From NCBI RefSeq assembly GCF_024707505.1, contig NZ_CP102604.1, positions 3,472,001 to 3,536,000 of the forward strand: a DNA stretch of 64,000 nucleotides. Reading direction: 5' to 3'. This DNA comes from Pantoea sp. SOD02. GTDB lineage: Bacteria; Pseudomonadota; Gammaproteobacteria; Enterobacterales; Enterobacteriaceae. The first letter of the stretch is position 1; each line of letters starts with the position of its first letter. The notes beneath the pieces were generated by a model. It searched no databases and had not been told where the DNA came from. It saw nothing but the letters and a program-made list of their open reading frames with translations. A program made the position numbers and the translations under genes. This document shows, one piece after another, positions 34,846 through 44,404 of the stretch.

Positions 34846-35807
34846 GAAAGCTTCTGCTCCTGCTGGCGCTATTTATATTGCCGGGTACCAGCTATGCGCT
34901 TTGTACCTTATCAGCGCCTACTGCGACCTTTGGTTCGGTCACCACATTTTCGGTGGCTTCGACGGTGAATAACACCTCCAGCACCACCAACGTGAATTGC
35001 GGCTCTGGCACGCTTTCGCTGTTGGGCTCCGATAACATCACCTATGCCTTTACCACCGCCTCTAACCTCAGCGGCACACGCGCCGTGTTGAAAACCGCCA
35101 GCGGCGGCACCGATAACATTCCGATTCAGATGTGTATCGACAGCGCCTGTGCCACCGAATTACAGCAGGGCGGCAGCTATCGCTGGAGTTCCGCATCGCT
35201 GCTGGCGTTGGGTAGCACCCTTAACTTTAATATTCCGCTCTACTTCCGCACCCTTACCGGACAGGTGATCGCCGCCGGCACCTATACCACCACCATCACG
35301 CTGACCGTGAGTTATACGGTGTGTGCCGGGTTGAACGTGGGGGGATTGTGCGTGGGAACGGTACAGAGCAGCACCGGTACGGCGATGCCGATTACCGTGA
35401 ATCTGGTGGTTACCAACGACTGCACCACCATCACCGCGCCGAATGTTAGTTTCGGCAGCGCACCTTTGGTGGGCAGTTTCTCAACCGTGCAGCAGACGAT
35501 TAACGTGGTGTGTTCGAAGGGCAGCACTTATACCGTGGGCCTGAGCAACGGCAGTTACTACAGCGGCACCACGCGGCAGATGGCGAGCGGAACCAACCGG
35601 TTGGCGTATGACATCTACAAAGGCACCACCACCACCTCGCGCTGGGGACCGACCGGCACCGATCGCTGGAGCAGCACCACCTCGACCTCGTTGAATGCGG
35701 ATACCGTGACGCGCAACTTTACCTATACGGCGCAGATTTTGACGACGCAGAATACGCCAGCGGCGGGGAATTACACCGATAGCGTGGTGGTGGATGTGTC
35801 GTTTTGA
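34842..35807 (+). CDS. Two-domain spore coat U protein, likely pilus tip adhesin (CsuE-like)
   Basis: This 321-residue secreted protein has a signal peptide (1-19, ending SYA) and two SCPU domains (about 20-165 and 190-321). The C-terminal domain ends PAAGNYTDSVVVDVSF, a pilin strand; the N-terminal domain would be the tip-exposed adhesive part, as known for CsuE. It overlaps the usher stop by four bases (ATGA). It is the last gene of the operon and is followed by an intergenic palindrome. What it binds cannot be told; archaic pili of other bacteria mediate attachment to hydrophobic surfaces. Confidence 0.85.
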   Translation: MRKLLLLLALFILPGTSYALCTLSAPTATFGSVTTFSVASTVNNTSSTTNVNCGSGTLSLLGSDNITYAFTTASNLSGTRAVLKTASGGTDNIPIQMCIDSACATELQQGGSYRWSSASLLALGSTLNFNIPLYFRTLTGQVIAAGTYTTTITLTVSYTVCAGLNVGGLCVGTVQSSTGTAMPITVNLVVTNDCTTITAPNVSFGSAPLVGSFSTVQQTINVVCSKGSTYTVGLSNGSYYSGTTRQMASGTNRLAYDIYKGTTTTSRWGPTGTDRWSSTTSTSLNADTVTRNFTYTAQILTTQNTPAAGNYTDSVVVDVSF

Positions 35808-35813
35808 GAGAGG

Positions 35814-35838
35814 AGGTCGCCATGAATGGCGACCCTAC
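35814..35838. repeat. Intergenic palindromic repeat, A type, reverse
   Basis: The arms are AGGTCGCCAT and ATGGCGACCCTAC around GA. It fills the 33-base gap between the converging stops of the adhesin and MFS genes and may terminate both. Confidence 0.9.
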
Positions 35839-35840
35839 GG

Positions 35841-37157
35841 TTATGCGCTGACTGCCGCGGTATTATGTCGTGACTGATATTGCTTCACCATACGACCAAT
35901 CAGCAGCGTACCGACCAGCCCGCACACTGCCGCAAATGACAGCCACACGCCCGGCATCGCTTTATCACCGGTGGCATGAATCAGGTAGCTCGACACCGCT
36001 GGCGTAAAGCCGCCAAACAGCGCGGTTGCCAGGCTGTAGGCGAGTGAGAAGCCCGAAGCACGCACTTCTGCCGGCATGATCTCAGCCAGATAAACCACCA
36101 TCGCGCCGTTGTAGCTGGCATACAGGAATGACAGCCACAGCTCGGCCTCAACCAGACGGGCAAAGGTCGGCGCGCCCACCAGCCAATGCAGCACCGGCCA
36201 GGTGGTAAGAATCATCAAGATAGTGCAGACAATCAGCAGCGGACGACGGCCAACGCGGTCCGACAAAGAACCCATCACCGGCAGCCAGAACAGGTTGGAG
36301 ATGCCGACAAACAGCGTCACCAGGAAGCTCTCCTTGTCGCTCATCATCAGCACCGTTTTGCCGAATGTCGGGGTAAACGCGGTGATCATGTAGAACATCA
36401 CGGTGGTGGTGACCACCATCAACATCCCCGCCAGCACTAACGCCCAATTCTGCCCGACTGAACGCATAATCTGGCTCATGGAAGGATGATGTTTGCGCTG
36501 GCTGAAGGCTTCGGTCTCTTCCAGCATGCGACGAATGTAGAACAGGAACGGCACGATCATACATCCCACCACAAACGGAATACGCCAGCCCCATTCGGTG
36601 ACGGCGTCTTTCGCCAACAGATGATTTAGACCCAAACCGAGCAGTGCAGCGAAGATTACCGCAACCTGCTGGCTGCCCGATTGCCAGCTGACATAAAAGC
36701 CTTTGCGCCCTTTCGGCGCCACTTCGGCCAAATAAACCGACACGCCGCCCAGCTCAACACCCGCTGAGAAACCCTGTAATAAACGACCGAGCAGAATCAG
36801 AATCGGCGCGGCAGCACCCAACGTGGCGTATCCGGGCACCAACGCAATGGTTAAGGTACCAATCGCCATTAAGCCGAGCGTTAACAGCAAGCCTTTACGA
36901 CGGCCGTGATGGTCGATGTAAGCGCCGAGAATAATCGCGCCGAGCGGGCGCATCAGGAAGCCTGCGCCGAAGGTCATCAGCGTGAGCATTAAAGAGGCAA
37001 AGGGATCATCGCCGGGGAAAAAGGTTTTGGCGATCGCGGTAGCGTAATAGCCAAATACCATGAAATCGTACATCTCAAGGAAGTTACCGCTGGTAACGCT
37101 AAAGATGGTTTTGGCACCGCCTTGCGACGACTTTTGTAAAGAGTGACTCGAGCTCAT
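35841..37157 (-). CDS. MFS metabolite:H+ symporter, citrate carrier-like
   Basis: This is a 438-residue inner-membrane carrier with 12 predicted helices. It is close to the citrate-proton symporter CitA/TcuC group of the metabolite:H+ symporter family. Shared stretches are VTSGNFLEMYDF, GRRKGLLLTLGLMAIGTLTIALVPGY, GRLLQGFSAGVELGGVSVYLAE and ISNLFWLPVMGSLSDRVGRRP, the last holding the second MFS signature. A tricarboxylate such as citrate is the likely substrate, though other dicarboxylates cannot be excluded. It is a single gene with an unusually AT-rich upstream region. Confidence 0.82.
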   Translation of the reverse strand: MSSSHSLQKSSQGGAKTIFSVTSGNFLEMYDFMVFGYYATAIAKTFFPGDDPFASLMLTLMTFGAGFLMRPLGAIILGAYIDHHGRRKGLLLTLGLMAIGTLTIALVPGYATLGAAAPILILLGRLLQGFSAGVELGGVSVYLAEVAPKGRKGFYVSWQSGSQQVAVIFAALLGLGLNHLLAKDAVTEWGWRIPFVVGCMIVPFLFYIRRMLEETEAFSQRKHHPSMSQIMRSVGQNWALVLAGMLMVVTTTVMFYMITAFTPTFGKTVLMMSDKESFLVTLFVGISNLFWLPVMGSLSDRVGRRPLLIVCTILMILTTWPVLHWLVGAPTFARLVEAELWLSFLYASYNGAMVVYLAEIMPAEVRASGFSLAYSLATALFGGFTPAVSSYLIHATGDKAMPGVWLSFAAVCGLVGTLLIGRMVKQYQSRHNTAAVSA

Positions 37158-37542
37158 ATTGTCCTTCCTGGTTTTTCTTCCGTTTTAACGTGCCGGGCCA
37201 GGAATAAACGTGATCTTCTTCACCATTGCAGTTTACAAATGCATGACCAATAGTAACCAAAGATTAACAAATTCATTTAACTAGCAATAGGAATATGTTT
37301 AAAAAATTTATATATTTACTTATCAAAAACCTGATAATAATCAGCGATATTATATTTAAAAGTACTATTAATCATAATTTAACAATTTAAATACCAAAAA
37401 ATGGTCAATTCATTCCCCACAGAAATAAGTTAACAAAACAAATGAATTCGAGACTTGTCTCGTTTGAGGTTATCCCTTCCACTTTTAAGCTTGAACCGCT
37501 CAACGGCAATTAGGCCGTGGCTAACTTAGGTGGAGAATATTT
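37158..37542. other. AT-rich divergent intergenic region
   Basis: About 385 bases without a gene. From 37230 to 37440 the sequence is strikingly AT-rich with many A/T tracts, unlike its surroundings, as seen at nucleoid-silenced (H-NS-type) promoters. A perfect hairpin, CGAGAC/GTCTCG around TT, is at 37448-37461, and ACGGC/GCCGT arms are near 37503. It should hold promoters for the MFS gene and the Ig-repeat gene. Confidence 0.55.
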
Positions 37543-39864
37543 ATGCCAACACCCCTCAGCCCTAATCCCCTCTCAGGTACTAATGCAACTCGCGCCAGTA
37601 CGCCTAATCATTCAGCACCAAGGGTTCCCGCGACCATCAGCTATGCGCAGGACGATGTGGGCACCGTACAGGGTAAGCTGGCCTCCGGCGCAAGCACCGA
37701 TGACTTCGCTCCGATGATTGTCGGAAAGGCTGAACCCAACAGCATCGTCTATCTTTATGCGCAGAATAACCACGGCGGTATCGGTTATAAAGGCAGCGTC
37801 ATTGCAGATGCCAATGGCGACTGGTCGATTCAGTCACGCTCGATGATCAGTGGTGACGGTCTTTACAGTTTCCACGCGACCTACGTCAACAGCATCGCCG
37901 ATTACCGCCCGGACTTTGTCCTCAATTTGCAGGCGCTGAAAGACATTCAGCCGGTGATTGATTTCGCGCGAGATGACAGCGGCGCGAACACCGGCCAGGT
38001 TTATCATCGCGGCACGACCGATGACAAAACGCCGGTGCTGGAAGGCAAAGGTGCGCCGGGCAGCATGGTAGAAGTGGAAATCAAACTCAGCAACGGCAGC
38101 TGGCAAAGCGTTGGGCGCGTACCTGTTGATGAGCAAGGCAACTGGCAGCTGAGTGCGATTGAGCTCAGCAATTACGGCGAATGGAGCTTCCGTGCACGTG
38201 GTGTCGCCGGTGAGCAAACCAGCGCCTGGAGCGAGAGCTTTCAGTTGGTGATGATCCCGGCGATACCGCTGGTTCCAACCATCAACTTTGCCAGCGACGA
38301 TGTCGGCCTGGTGCAGGATCCGGTCTATCAAAACGGTACCACCGACGATGCCACGCCAACGCTGCAAGGCGCGGGAACGCCCGGTCAGGTGATTGAAATT
38401 GTGTTTGGCCTGCAGGGCGAAAGCCTGCGCAGCAGCGGCAGCGTTATGGTCGGCGAGGATGGCAAATGGAGCTTCACGTCGCCAGAACTTCATCAGCCAG
38501 GCGTCTGGGAATATCAGGCGCGCGCCTCTAACGGTGAGATGAAAAGCGACTGGAGCGACACATTCCTGCTCAACCTGGTGAGTGAAGACTTTGCCGGTTC
38601 TGAGCTGGACGTTGATGACGCGCCGCGGATCCCCGCCACCATCAGCTATGCCATTGATGATGTGGGCACCGTACAGGGCAAGCTGGCCTCCGGCGCAAGC
38701 ACCGATGACTTTGCTCCGATGATTGTCGGAAAGGCTGAACCTAACAGCATCGTCTATCTGTATGCGCAGAACAACCACGGCGGTATCGGTTATAAAGGCA
38801 GCGTCATTGCAGATGCCAATGGCGACTGGTCGATTCAGTCACGCTCGATGATCAGTGGTAATGGCCTTTACAGTTTCCACGCGACCTACGTCAATAGCAT
38901 CGCCGATTACCGCCCGGACTTTGTCCTCAATATGCAGGCGCTGAAAGACATCCAGCCGGTGATTGATTTCGCGCGTGATGACAGCGGCGCGAACACCGGC
39001 CAGGTTTATCATCGCGGCACCACCGATGACAAAACCCCGGTGCTGGAGGGCAAAGGTGCGCCGGGCAGCATGGTAGAAGTGGAATTCAAACTCAGCAACG
39101 GCAGCTGGCAAAGCGTCGGCCGCGTTCCGGTTGATGAGCAGGGCAACTGGCAGTTGAGTTCGATTGAGCTCAGCAATTATGGCGAATGGAGCTTCCGTGC
39201 GCGTGGTGTCGCCGGCGAGCAAACCAGCGCCTGGAGCGAGAGCTTCCAGTTGGTGATGATCCCGGCCATACCGCTGGTTCCAACCATCAATTTTGCCAGC
39301 GACGATGTCGGCCTGGTGCAGGATCCGGTCTATCACAACGGTACCACCGACGATGCCACACCAACGCTACAAGGTGCGGGAACGCCAGGCCAGGTGATTG
39401 AAATTGTGTTTGGCCTGCAGGGCGAAAGCCTGCGCAGCAGCGGCAGCGTGGTAGTCGGCGAGGATGGCAAATGGAGCTTCACGTCGCCAGAGCTTCATCA
39501 GCCGGGCATCTGGGAATATCAGGCGCGCGCCTCTAACGGTGAGATGAAAAGCGACTGGAGCGACACCTTCAGCCTCAACCTGGCTGAGGATGTACAGACC
39601 GACAGTATCGAGCTGAATGAGAGCAGCAACCTGGCATTGCAACATCTGTTGCTCGACGAAAGCGAAGGTTTCTTTGTGGTTGAGGAGGTTCAAAGTCTGA
39701 CACCCGCAACTATAGAGCTGGAGGATATCCTGCCGGCAGGCACTGCAATTAGCGATTGGCTGCAGCAAACCGGCAACGTGACAACTGTCGGCGCGCACTA
39801 TCAGGTTTACGCTCAAGACAGTAACGAGTTGCTGAAGGAAGAGATTACATCTCAAGCCTACTAG
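37543..39864 (+). CDS. Bap-family Ig-like repeat protein with internal 335-residue duplication
   Basis: This 773-residue protein consists of two nearly identical units of 335 residues (period 1005 bases), each with three Ig-like domains that open with a DDVG/DDSG and TTDD.TP.L.G.G.PG pattern. The C-terminal module (about 680-773, with IELEDILPAGTAISDWLQQTGNVTTVGAHYQVYAQ) is related to that of the 1049-residue protein at 57633. There is no Sec signal, membrane anchor or Bap prefix domain, so I infer type I secretion through the C-terminus. It is acidic and Gly/Asp-rich, as expected for an adhesin or matrix protein. The start has GGTGGAG seven bases upstream. The function is unproven. Confidence 0.8.
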   Translation: MPTPLSPNPLSGTNATRASTPNHSAPRVPATISYAQDDVGTVQGKLASGASTDDFAPMIVGKAEPNSIVYLYAQNNHGGIGYKGSVIADANGDWSIQSRSMISGDGLYSFHATYVNSIADYRPDFVLNLQALKDIQPVIDFARDDSGANTGQVYHRGTTDDKTPVLEGKGAPGSMVEVEIKLSNGSWQSVGRVPVDEQGNWQLSAIELSNYGEWSFRARGVAGEQTSAWSESFQLVMIPAIPLVPTINFASDDVGLVQDPVYQNGTTDDATPTLQGAGTPGQVIEIVFGLQGESLRSSGSVMVGEDGKWSFTSPELHQPGVWEYQARASNGEMKSDWSDTFLLNLVSEDFAGSELDVDDAPRIPATISYAIDDVGTVQGKLASGASTDDFAPMIVGKAEPNSIVYLYAQNNHGGIGYKGSVIADANGDWSIQSRSMISGNGLYSFHATYVNSIADYRPDFVLNMQALKDIQPVIDFARDDSGANTGQVYHRGTTDDKTPVLEGKGAPGSMVEVEFKLSNGSWQSVGRVPVDEQGNWQLSSIELSNYGEWSFRARGVAGEQTSAWSESFQLVMIPAIPLVPTINFASDDVGLVQDPVYHNGTTDDATPTLQGAGTPGQVIEIVFGLQGESLRSSGSVVVGEDGKWSFTSPELHQPGIWEYQARASNGEMKSDWSDTFSLNLAEDVQTDSIELNESSNLALQHLLLDESEGFFVVEEVQSLTPATIELEDILPAGTAISDWLQQTGNVTTVGAHYQVYAQDSNELLKEEITSQAY
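37627..39590 (+). repeat. 1005-base tandem duplication within the Ig-repeat gene
   Basis: The copies start at about 37627 and 38632 and run to about 38578 and 39583. For example, the segment GATGTGGGCACCGTACAGG occurs at 37654 and again at 38659. Differences are few and mostly synonymous, so the copies are young or kept alike by recombination. Confidence 0.9.
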
Positions 39865-39884
39865 GGTTCGATAGGCCATAAAAA

Positions 39885-39909
39885 GGGTCGCCATAAATGG
39901 CGCCCCTAC
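39885..39909. repeat. Intergenic palindromic repeat, A type, reverse
   Basis: GGGTCGCCAT and ATGGCGCCCCTAC around AA, in the short gap between the converging stops of the Ig-repeat gene and exbD. Confidence 0.85.
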
Positions 39910-39918
39910 AAAACGATA

Positions 39919-40341
39919 TTATTTTTTGACCGTTTCCATGCCCATCAGGCCAATCTTCAGATAACCGGCTTCACGCAGCTGATCCATCACTTCCATCAGG
40001 GTGGCGTAATCAACCGATTTATCCGCCTGGAAGAAGATGGTGGTGTCTTTCTTGCCTTCGGTTTGTGCCGTCAGCGCATTCACCAGCGTCTCTTTGGTGA
40101 CCGCATCGTTACCGATGAAGATCTGCTTATCTTCCTTGATGGAGAGATAAACCGGCTTTTCCGGACGCAGCTGCGGCGCGCTGGTCGATGCTGGCAGATT
40201 TACGCGCACATCGACGGTGGCTAATGGCGCGGCGACCATAAAGATGATCAGCAGAACTAACATGACGTCGATAAACGGCGTCACGTTGATTTCGTGCATT
40301 TCACCATCGCCGACCGAGTCATCGTTTAAACGCATCGCCAT
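39919..40341 (-). CDS. exbD: TonB system transport protein ExbD
   Basis: This 140-residue protein matches E. coli ExbD (141). It has a short cytoplasmic N-terminus, one transmembrane helix (about 22-43, holding the essential Asp in NVTPFIDVMLVLLIIFMVAAP) and a periplasmic domain. With ExbB it forms the proton-driven motor that energises TonB-dependent uptake of iron complexes and vitamin B12. It begins five bases after the exbB stop, in one operon. The order exbD-exbB with divergent metC is as in E. coli. Confidence 0.96.
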   Translation of the reverse strand: MAMRLNDDSVGDGEMHEINVTPFIDVMLVLLIIFMVAAPLATVDVRVNLPASTSAPQLRPEKPVYLSIKEDKQIFIGNDAVTKETLVNALTAQTEGKKDTTIFFQADKSVDYATLMEVMDQLREAGYLKIGLMGMETVKK

Positions 40342-40346
40342 AATAC

Positions 40347-41093
40347 TTATCCTACGCGCAGTTTCTGTGCCGCCGCTGGACGGTTGGCTTCTTTCGCGGT
40401 ATCGACGTTGCCGAGATCCAGGTCGCGGCTCTGCAGCAGCATGACCTGCGCGGCGACATCGCCCAGCGACGCTTTGTAGCTGGCAATCATACGTGCGAAG
40501 ACGTTGTAGATAACCACAGCTGGGATTGCTGCAACCAGACCAATCGCGGTGGCCAGCAGCGCTTCAGCGATGCCCGGCGCAACCACGGCGAGGTTGGTGG
40601 TTTGCGTTTTGGCAATACCGATGAAGCTGTTCATGATGCCCCATACGGTACCAAACAGACCGATAAACGGCGCAACGGAACCGATGGTAGCAAGGAAGCC
40701 ATTACCGCGACCGGCATGACGGCTGAATGCGGCCACACGGCGATCGAGACGGAAGCTGGTACGCTCTTTAATGCCATCCAGATCTTCGGTGCCGGCAGAC
40801 AGCTCCAGCTCATTCTGCGCATCGTTAAGCAGCACAGCGCTGTGGCTGTTGGCTTTGAAGGTTTCAGCAGCACGGTAAGCATCGTTTAACGAGCGGGCTT
40901 CGCCCAGCGCTTGCTGCTCGCGTTTCAGGCGACGTTTCGCCCCGCTCAGCTCAGCAAACTTACCGAAGAAAATTGCCCAGGTGACAACGGAAGCCAGTAA
41001 CAGGCCAATCATCACAATCTTTACCACGATATCGGCATGCTGATACATGCCCCAAACGGAGAGATCCGTTTGCATCAAATCACTGGCTACCAC
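40347..41093 (-). CDS. exbB: TonB system transport protein ExbB
   Basis: This 248-residue inner-membrane protein matches E. coli ExbB (244). It has three transmembrane helices; LMQTDLSVWGMYQHADIVVK at the N-terminus and the long conserved segment from IGLFGTVWGIMNSFIGIA to EALLATAIGLVAAIPAVVIYN are present. It assembles as a pentamer around ExbD. The start is a GTG at 41093 with GGAG seven bases upstream. A likely Fur box lies 72-90 bases upstream, so iron repression is expected. Confidence 0.96.
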   Translation of the reverse strand: MVASDLMQTDLSVWGMYQHADIVVKIVMIGLLLASVVTWAIFFGKFAELSGAKRRLKREQQALGEARSLNDAYRAAETFKANSHSAVLLNDAQNELELSAGTEDLDGIKERTSFRLDRRVAAFSRHAGRGNGFLATIGSVAPFIGLFGTVWGIMNSFIGIAKTQTTNLAVVAPGIAEALLATAIGLVAAIPAVVIYNVFARMIASYKASLGDVAAQVMLLQSRDLDLGNVDTAKEANRPAAAQKLRVG

Positions 41094-41164
41094 GCTGCAT
41101 CTCCAACTTCTGTTGCACAGTTCACGATTGAAGCGCGGATCATAGCAAAAAAAACGACCGAAGT

Positions 41165-41183
41165 GATAGTGGTTCTCATTACT
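41165..41183. promoter_or_regulatory. Putative Fur box upstream of exbB
   Basis: The 19-base segment starting GATAGTGG and ending TCATTACT matches the Fur consensus at 13 of 19 positions by my count. It lies in the exbB-metC divergent region, where E. coli also has Fur control of exbB. Confidence 0.5.
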
Positions 41184-41335
41184 ATTTACAAAGCAAAGAG
41201 GCCAGCAATTTCCACAATTTAGCTGATGTTATGCGCAATACTGGCCTCACTCTGATAATCCGCAATCAGGCTCAACCCACTACGCTGATTCGTGGTAACG
41301 TGGATGTTTTGTGGGAAATGTCAGGAAAGGCAGTG

Positions 41336-42526
41336 ATGGCAACGAAGAAAATAGACACCACGCTTGTCAGCGCGGGACGCAGTAAACGTTACACTCAAGG
41401 CTCAGTTAACAGCGTAATTCAACGCGCTTCATCCCTGGTTTTTGACACGGTCGCCGACAAGAAACGTGCTACCGCCGGTCGCGCTTCAGGCGAGCTGTTT
41501 TATGGCCGTCGCGGCACCCTCACCCATTTCTCGCTGCAAGACGCCATGACCGAGCTGGAAGGCGGCGCAGGTTGCGCGCTTTATCCGTGCGGTGCGGCGG
41601 CGGTCTCTAATGCCATTTTGTCCTTTGTCGAAGCCGGCGACCATATTCTGGTCAGCGGCGCGGTCTATGAACCGACGCAGGATTTCTGCTCGAAAATTCT
41701 CAGTAAGCTGAACGTCACCACCACCTATTTCGACCACTGCATCGGCAGCGAAATTGGCGAGCTGGTGCAGCCGAATACGCGCGTGGTGTTCCTGGAATCC
41801 CCGGCGTCAATCACCATGGAAGTGCAGGATATTCCGGCGATTGTTGCCGCCGTGCGCGCCAAAGCGCCGGATGCGATCATCATGATCGATAATACCTGGG
41901 CGGCGGGCGTGCTATTTAACGCGCTGGAGCATGGCATCGATATTTCGATTCAGGCCGGCACCAAATACATCATTGGTCACAGCGATGCGATGATTGGCAC
42001 TGCGGTAGCGAATGAACGTTGCTGGCCGCAGCTGCGCGAGAACTCCTATTTGATGGGCCAGATGGTCGATGCCGATACTGCCTATATGGCGAGCCGCGGC
42101 ATTCGTACGCTGGGCACGCGTTTGCGTCAGCATGAAGAGAGCGGATTGCAGGTGGCCGAATGGCTGGCAACGCAGCCGGAAGTGGCGCGCGTGAATCATC
42201 CGGCGCTGGCGCAGTGTAAAGGCCACGAATTCTGGCAGCGTGATTTCAGCGGCAGCAGCGGTTTGTTCTCCTTCATCCTGCATGAAAAACTGAGTCGTGA
42301 GCAGTTGGCGAATTACCTCGATCACTTCCACCATTTCAGCATGGCGTATTCGTGGGGCGGCTATGAATCACTGATTCTGGCAAATCAGCCTGAAGAGCTG
42401 GCGGCAATTCGTCCGGCGGGCGGCGTGGATTTTGACGGCACTTTGGTGCGTCTGCATATCGGCCTCGAACATGTCGACGACTTGCTTGATGACCTTAAAG
42501 CCGGTTTTGCACGTTTAAGAAGTTAA
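41336..42526 (+). CDS. metC: Cystathionine beta-lyase MetC
   Basis: This is a 396-residue PLP enzyme that splits cystathionine into homocysteine, pyruvate and ammonia in methionine synthesis. It matches E. coli MetC (395) along its whole length: LVNAGRSKKY-like N-terminus, [30 protein letters not shown] and the PLP lysine in [20 protein letters not shown] chose the ATG at 41336, with AGGAAAGG upstream, giving [16 protein letters not shown]; the frame upstream of it lacks similarity. It is divergent from exbB and in line with yghB, as in E. coli. I see no clear MetJ box. Confidence 0.95.
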   Translation: MATKKIDTTLVSAGRSKRYTQGSVNSVIQRASSLVFDTVADKKRATAGRASGELFYGRRGTLTHFSLQDAMTELEGGAGCALYPCGAAAVSNAILSFVEAGDHILVSGAVYEPTQDFCSKILSKLNVTTTYFDHCIGSEIGELVQPNTRVVFLESPASITMEVQDIPAIVAAVRAKAPDAIIMIDNTWAAGVLFNALEHGIDISIQAGTKYIIGHSDAMIGTAVANERCWPQLRENSYLMGQMVDADTAYMASRGIRTLGTRLRQHEESGLQVAEWLATQPEVARVNHPALAQCKGHEFWQRDFSGSSGLFSFILHEKLSREQLANYLDHFHHFSMAYSWGGYESLILANQPEELAAIRPAGGVDFDGTLVRLHIGLEHVDDLLDDLKAGFARLRS

Positions 42527-42624
42527 ACAGAAGATAAACCACGCTGTGGCGGCGATGAGAGATCAACGTATACGATGCCACAGAAGGTTAAAATTAGACT
42601 CCTTGTGACTCGATGGAATAGCTG

Positions 42625-43287
42625 ATGGGTGTTTTACATGAGATTGTCCAGGCACTTTGGCATCAGGATTTTGCCGCGCTAGGCAATCCGGATGTCGTTT
42701 GGATTGTTTACGGCGTGATGTTTTTAACGCTGTTTCTGGAAAACGGTTTGCTGCCCGCGTCATTCCTGCCGGGCGATAGTCTGCTATTACTAGCGGGCGC
42801 GATGGTCGCCAAAGGTGTGATGGATTTCGTGCCGACGATTGTGATTTTGACCACGGCGGCCAGTCTCGGCTGCTGGCTCAGCTATCTGCAAGGGCGCTGG
42901 CTCGGCAACACCAAACTGGTGAAAAGCTGGTTACTGCATCTGCCCGCGCAATATCATCAGCGCGCGTGGAATATGTTTAACCGCCACGGTTTGATGGCGC
43001 TGCTGGTTGGGCGCTTCCTCGCTTTTGTACGCACCTTGCTGCCCACCATGGCCGGCATTTCCGGTTTGAACAATGGCCGCTTCCAGCTGTTTAACTGGTT
43101 GAGCGGCTTATTGTGGGTTGGGATTGTGGTGACGCTGGGCTACGGCATCAGCCATGTGCCCTTTATTAAACGGCACGAAGATCAGGTGATGGCGATCCTG
43201 ATGATTCTGCCGATCGCGCTGCTGTTTATCGGCCTCGCCGGCAGCATTGTGGTGATCTGGAAAAAACGCCGCCAGAAAGTCTCCTGA
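42625..43287 (+). CDS. yghB: DedA family membrane protein YghB
   Basis: This is a 220-residue inner-membrane DedA-family protein matching E. coli YghB (219). The family moves or flips lipids (undecaprenyl phosphate or phospholipids are proposed) and supports cell division and membrane potential. Family marks are [35 protein letters not shown] and [20 protein letters not shown], the last with the conserved Arg residues. The C-terminus is basic (KKRRQKVS). It is followed three bases later by the converging stop of yqhC, so no terminator fits between them. Confidence 0.94.
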   Translation: MGVLHEIVQALWHQDFAALGNPDVVWIVYGVMFLTLFLENGLLPASFLPGDSLLLLAGAMVAKGVMDFVPTIVILTTAASLGCWLSYLQGRWLGNTKLVKSWLLHLPAQYHQRAWNMFNRHGLMALLVGRFLAFVRTLLPTMAGISGLNNGRFQLFNWLSGLLWVGIVVTLGYGISHVPFIKRHEDQVMAILMILPIALLFIGLAGSIVVIWKKRRQKVS

Positions 43288-43290
43288 TTA

Positions 43291-44199
43291 CTACGCGGCG
43301 TCAAACGGTAAGGTTTGACGCACGCGGCTCGCCTCTTCTCCCGGCGTCACGCCGAAATAGCGCTTAAACTCTCGCGAAAACTGCGACGGACTTTCATAAC
43401 CGACGCGCACCGCCGCCGCGCTGGCTTTCATGCCATCCTGCAGCATCATCAGGCGCGCCTGATGCAGGCGATAGCGCTTGAGGTATTGCAGCGGCGAGGT
43501 TTGCGTCACCGCTTTGAAGTTGTGATGAAATGCCGAAACGCTCATGTTCACTTCGGCGGCCAGCATGTCGACGCTCAGGCTTTCCGCAAAGTGACTTTCG
43601 ATGCGACGCAGCGCGCGCGCAATCTGGCTGAACTGCGTCTGCCGATTGACCAGCGACAGCAGCGCGCCGCCAATCGGTCCGGTTAAGACGTAGTAGATAA
43701 TCTCGCGCACCAGCTGCGGACCGAGCACGCGGGCGTCGCGCGGATTGTTCATCACATCCAGCAAGCGTTCGGCCGCACACAGCATCTCTTCGCTCATAAA
43801 CGCCGAATGGATGCCGGAGGTTTGCGCCTGCGGCTGGAACTGCTCGTCATCGCCGATATCCATCAGCAAATCCTGCAGGCTGGCGACATCCACGCTCAAA
43901 CACATGCCGGCCAGCGGCTCCGTCAGCGTGGCTTCGGTTTCACACTCCACCGGCAGCGGCACGGTGAGCATCAGATATTTGGTGGCGTCGTAGTGAAAAA
44001 CCGTGCTGCCGAGATAACCGGTTTTACGCCCCTGAAACAGAATCACAATGCCGGGTTGATACATCATCGGCGTACGTGGCAAGGTTTCGCAGGCGTAGAT
44101 CAGCTTGACGTTTTCTACCGCGCACAGCGGCTTATGCAGGTCACTCATCAGCGCAACTACGCGCTGCGCCAGCTGGCGACAAAGGGCGTCGTTTGGCAT
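43291..44199 (-). CDS. yqhC: AraC-family regulator YqhC
   Basis: This 302-residue regulator matches E. coli YqhC, which senses reactive aldehydes and activates yqhD-dkgA. The N-terminal AraC_N domain contains [19 protein letters not shown] and [13 protein letters not shown]. The C-terminal double helix-turn-helix (about 200-300) has [24 protein letters not shown] and [24 protein letters not shown] chose the ATG at 44199, preceded by GAGAGAG, since the frame upstream of it lacks similarity. It is divergent from dkgA, its expected target. yqhD, which lies between them in E. coli, is absent. Confidence 0.92.
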   Translation of the reverse strand: MPNDALCRQLAQRVVALMSDLHKPLCAVENVKLIYACETLPRTPMMYQPGIVILFQGRKTGYLGSTVFHYDATKYLMLTVPLPVECETEATLTEPLAGMCLSVDVASLQDLLMDIGDDEQFQPQAQTSGIHSAFMSEEMLCAAERLLDVMNNPRDARVLGPQLVREIIYYVLTGPIGGALLSLVNRQTQFSQIARALRRIESHFAESLSVDMLAAEVNMSVSAFHHNFKAVTQTSPLQYLKRYRLHQARLMMLQDGMKASAAAVRVGYESPSQFSREFKRYFGVTPGEEASRVRQTLPFDAA

Positions 44200-44404
44200 G
44201 CATCTCTCTCGGGCAGCAAAAAAGTCAGTTTGCCGTAAGGCTGTGCAAAGCTCCACCATTCTGGAGAATCAGGCAAGATTCTTGCAGAAATCCATCAGGC
44301 AAAAGTGCCGTCCGCTTGCCACAATGATCCTGAGGTGAGGTTTGTTGACTAGACTTAAGCACATCTTTTCTACGGTAAGTCACTGCAACAGATAAGGAGC
44401 AACT

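Noticed and set aside
37440-37542. Possible cyclic-di-GMP riboswitch before the Ig-repeat gene
   Set aside because: Small hairpins are present, but I cannot find the conserved GEMM motifs; the leader is too short for the full fold.
37834-38778. Minus-strand open frames opposite the Ig-repeat gene (also 38839-39336)
   Set aside because: The two frames mirror each other because the sense gene contains a duplication; they have no ribosome-binding site or domain.
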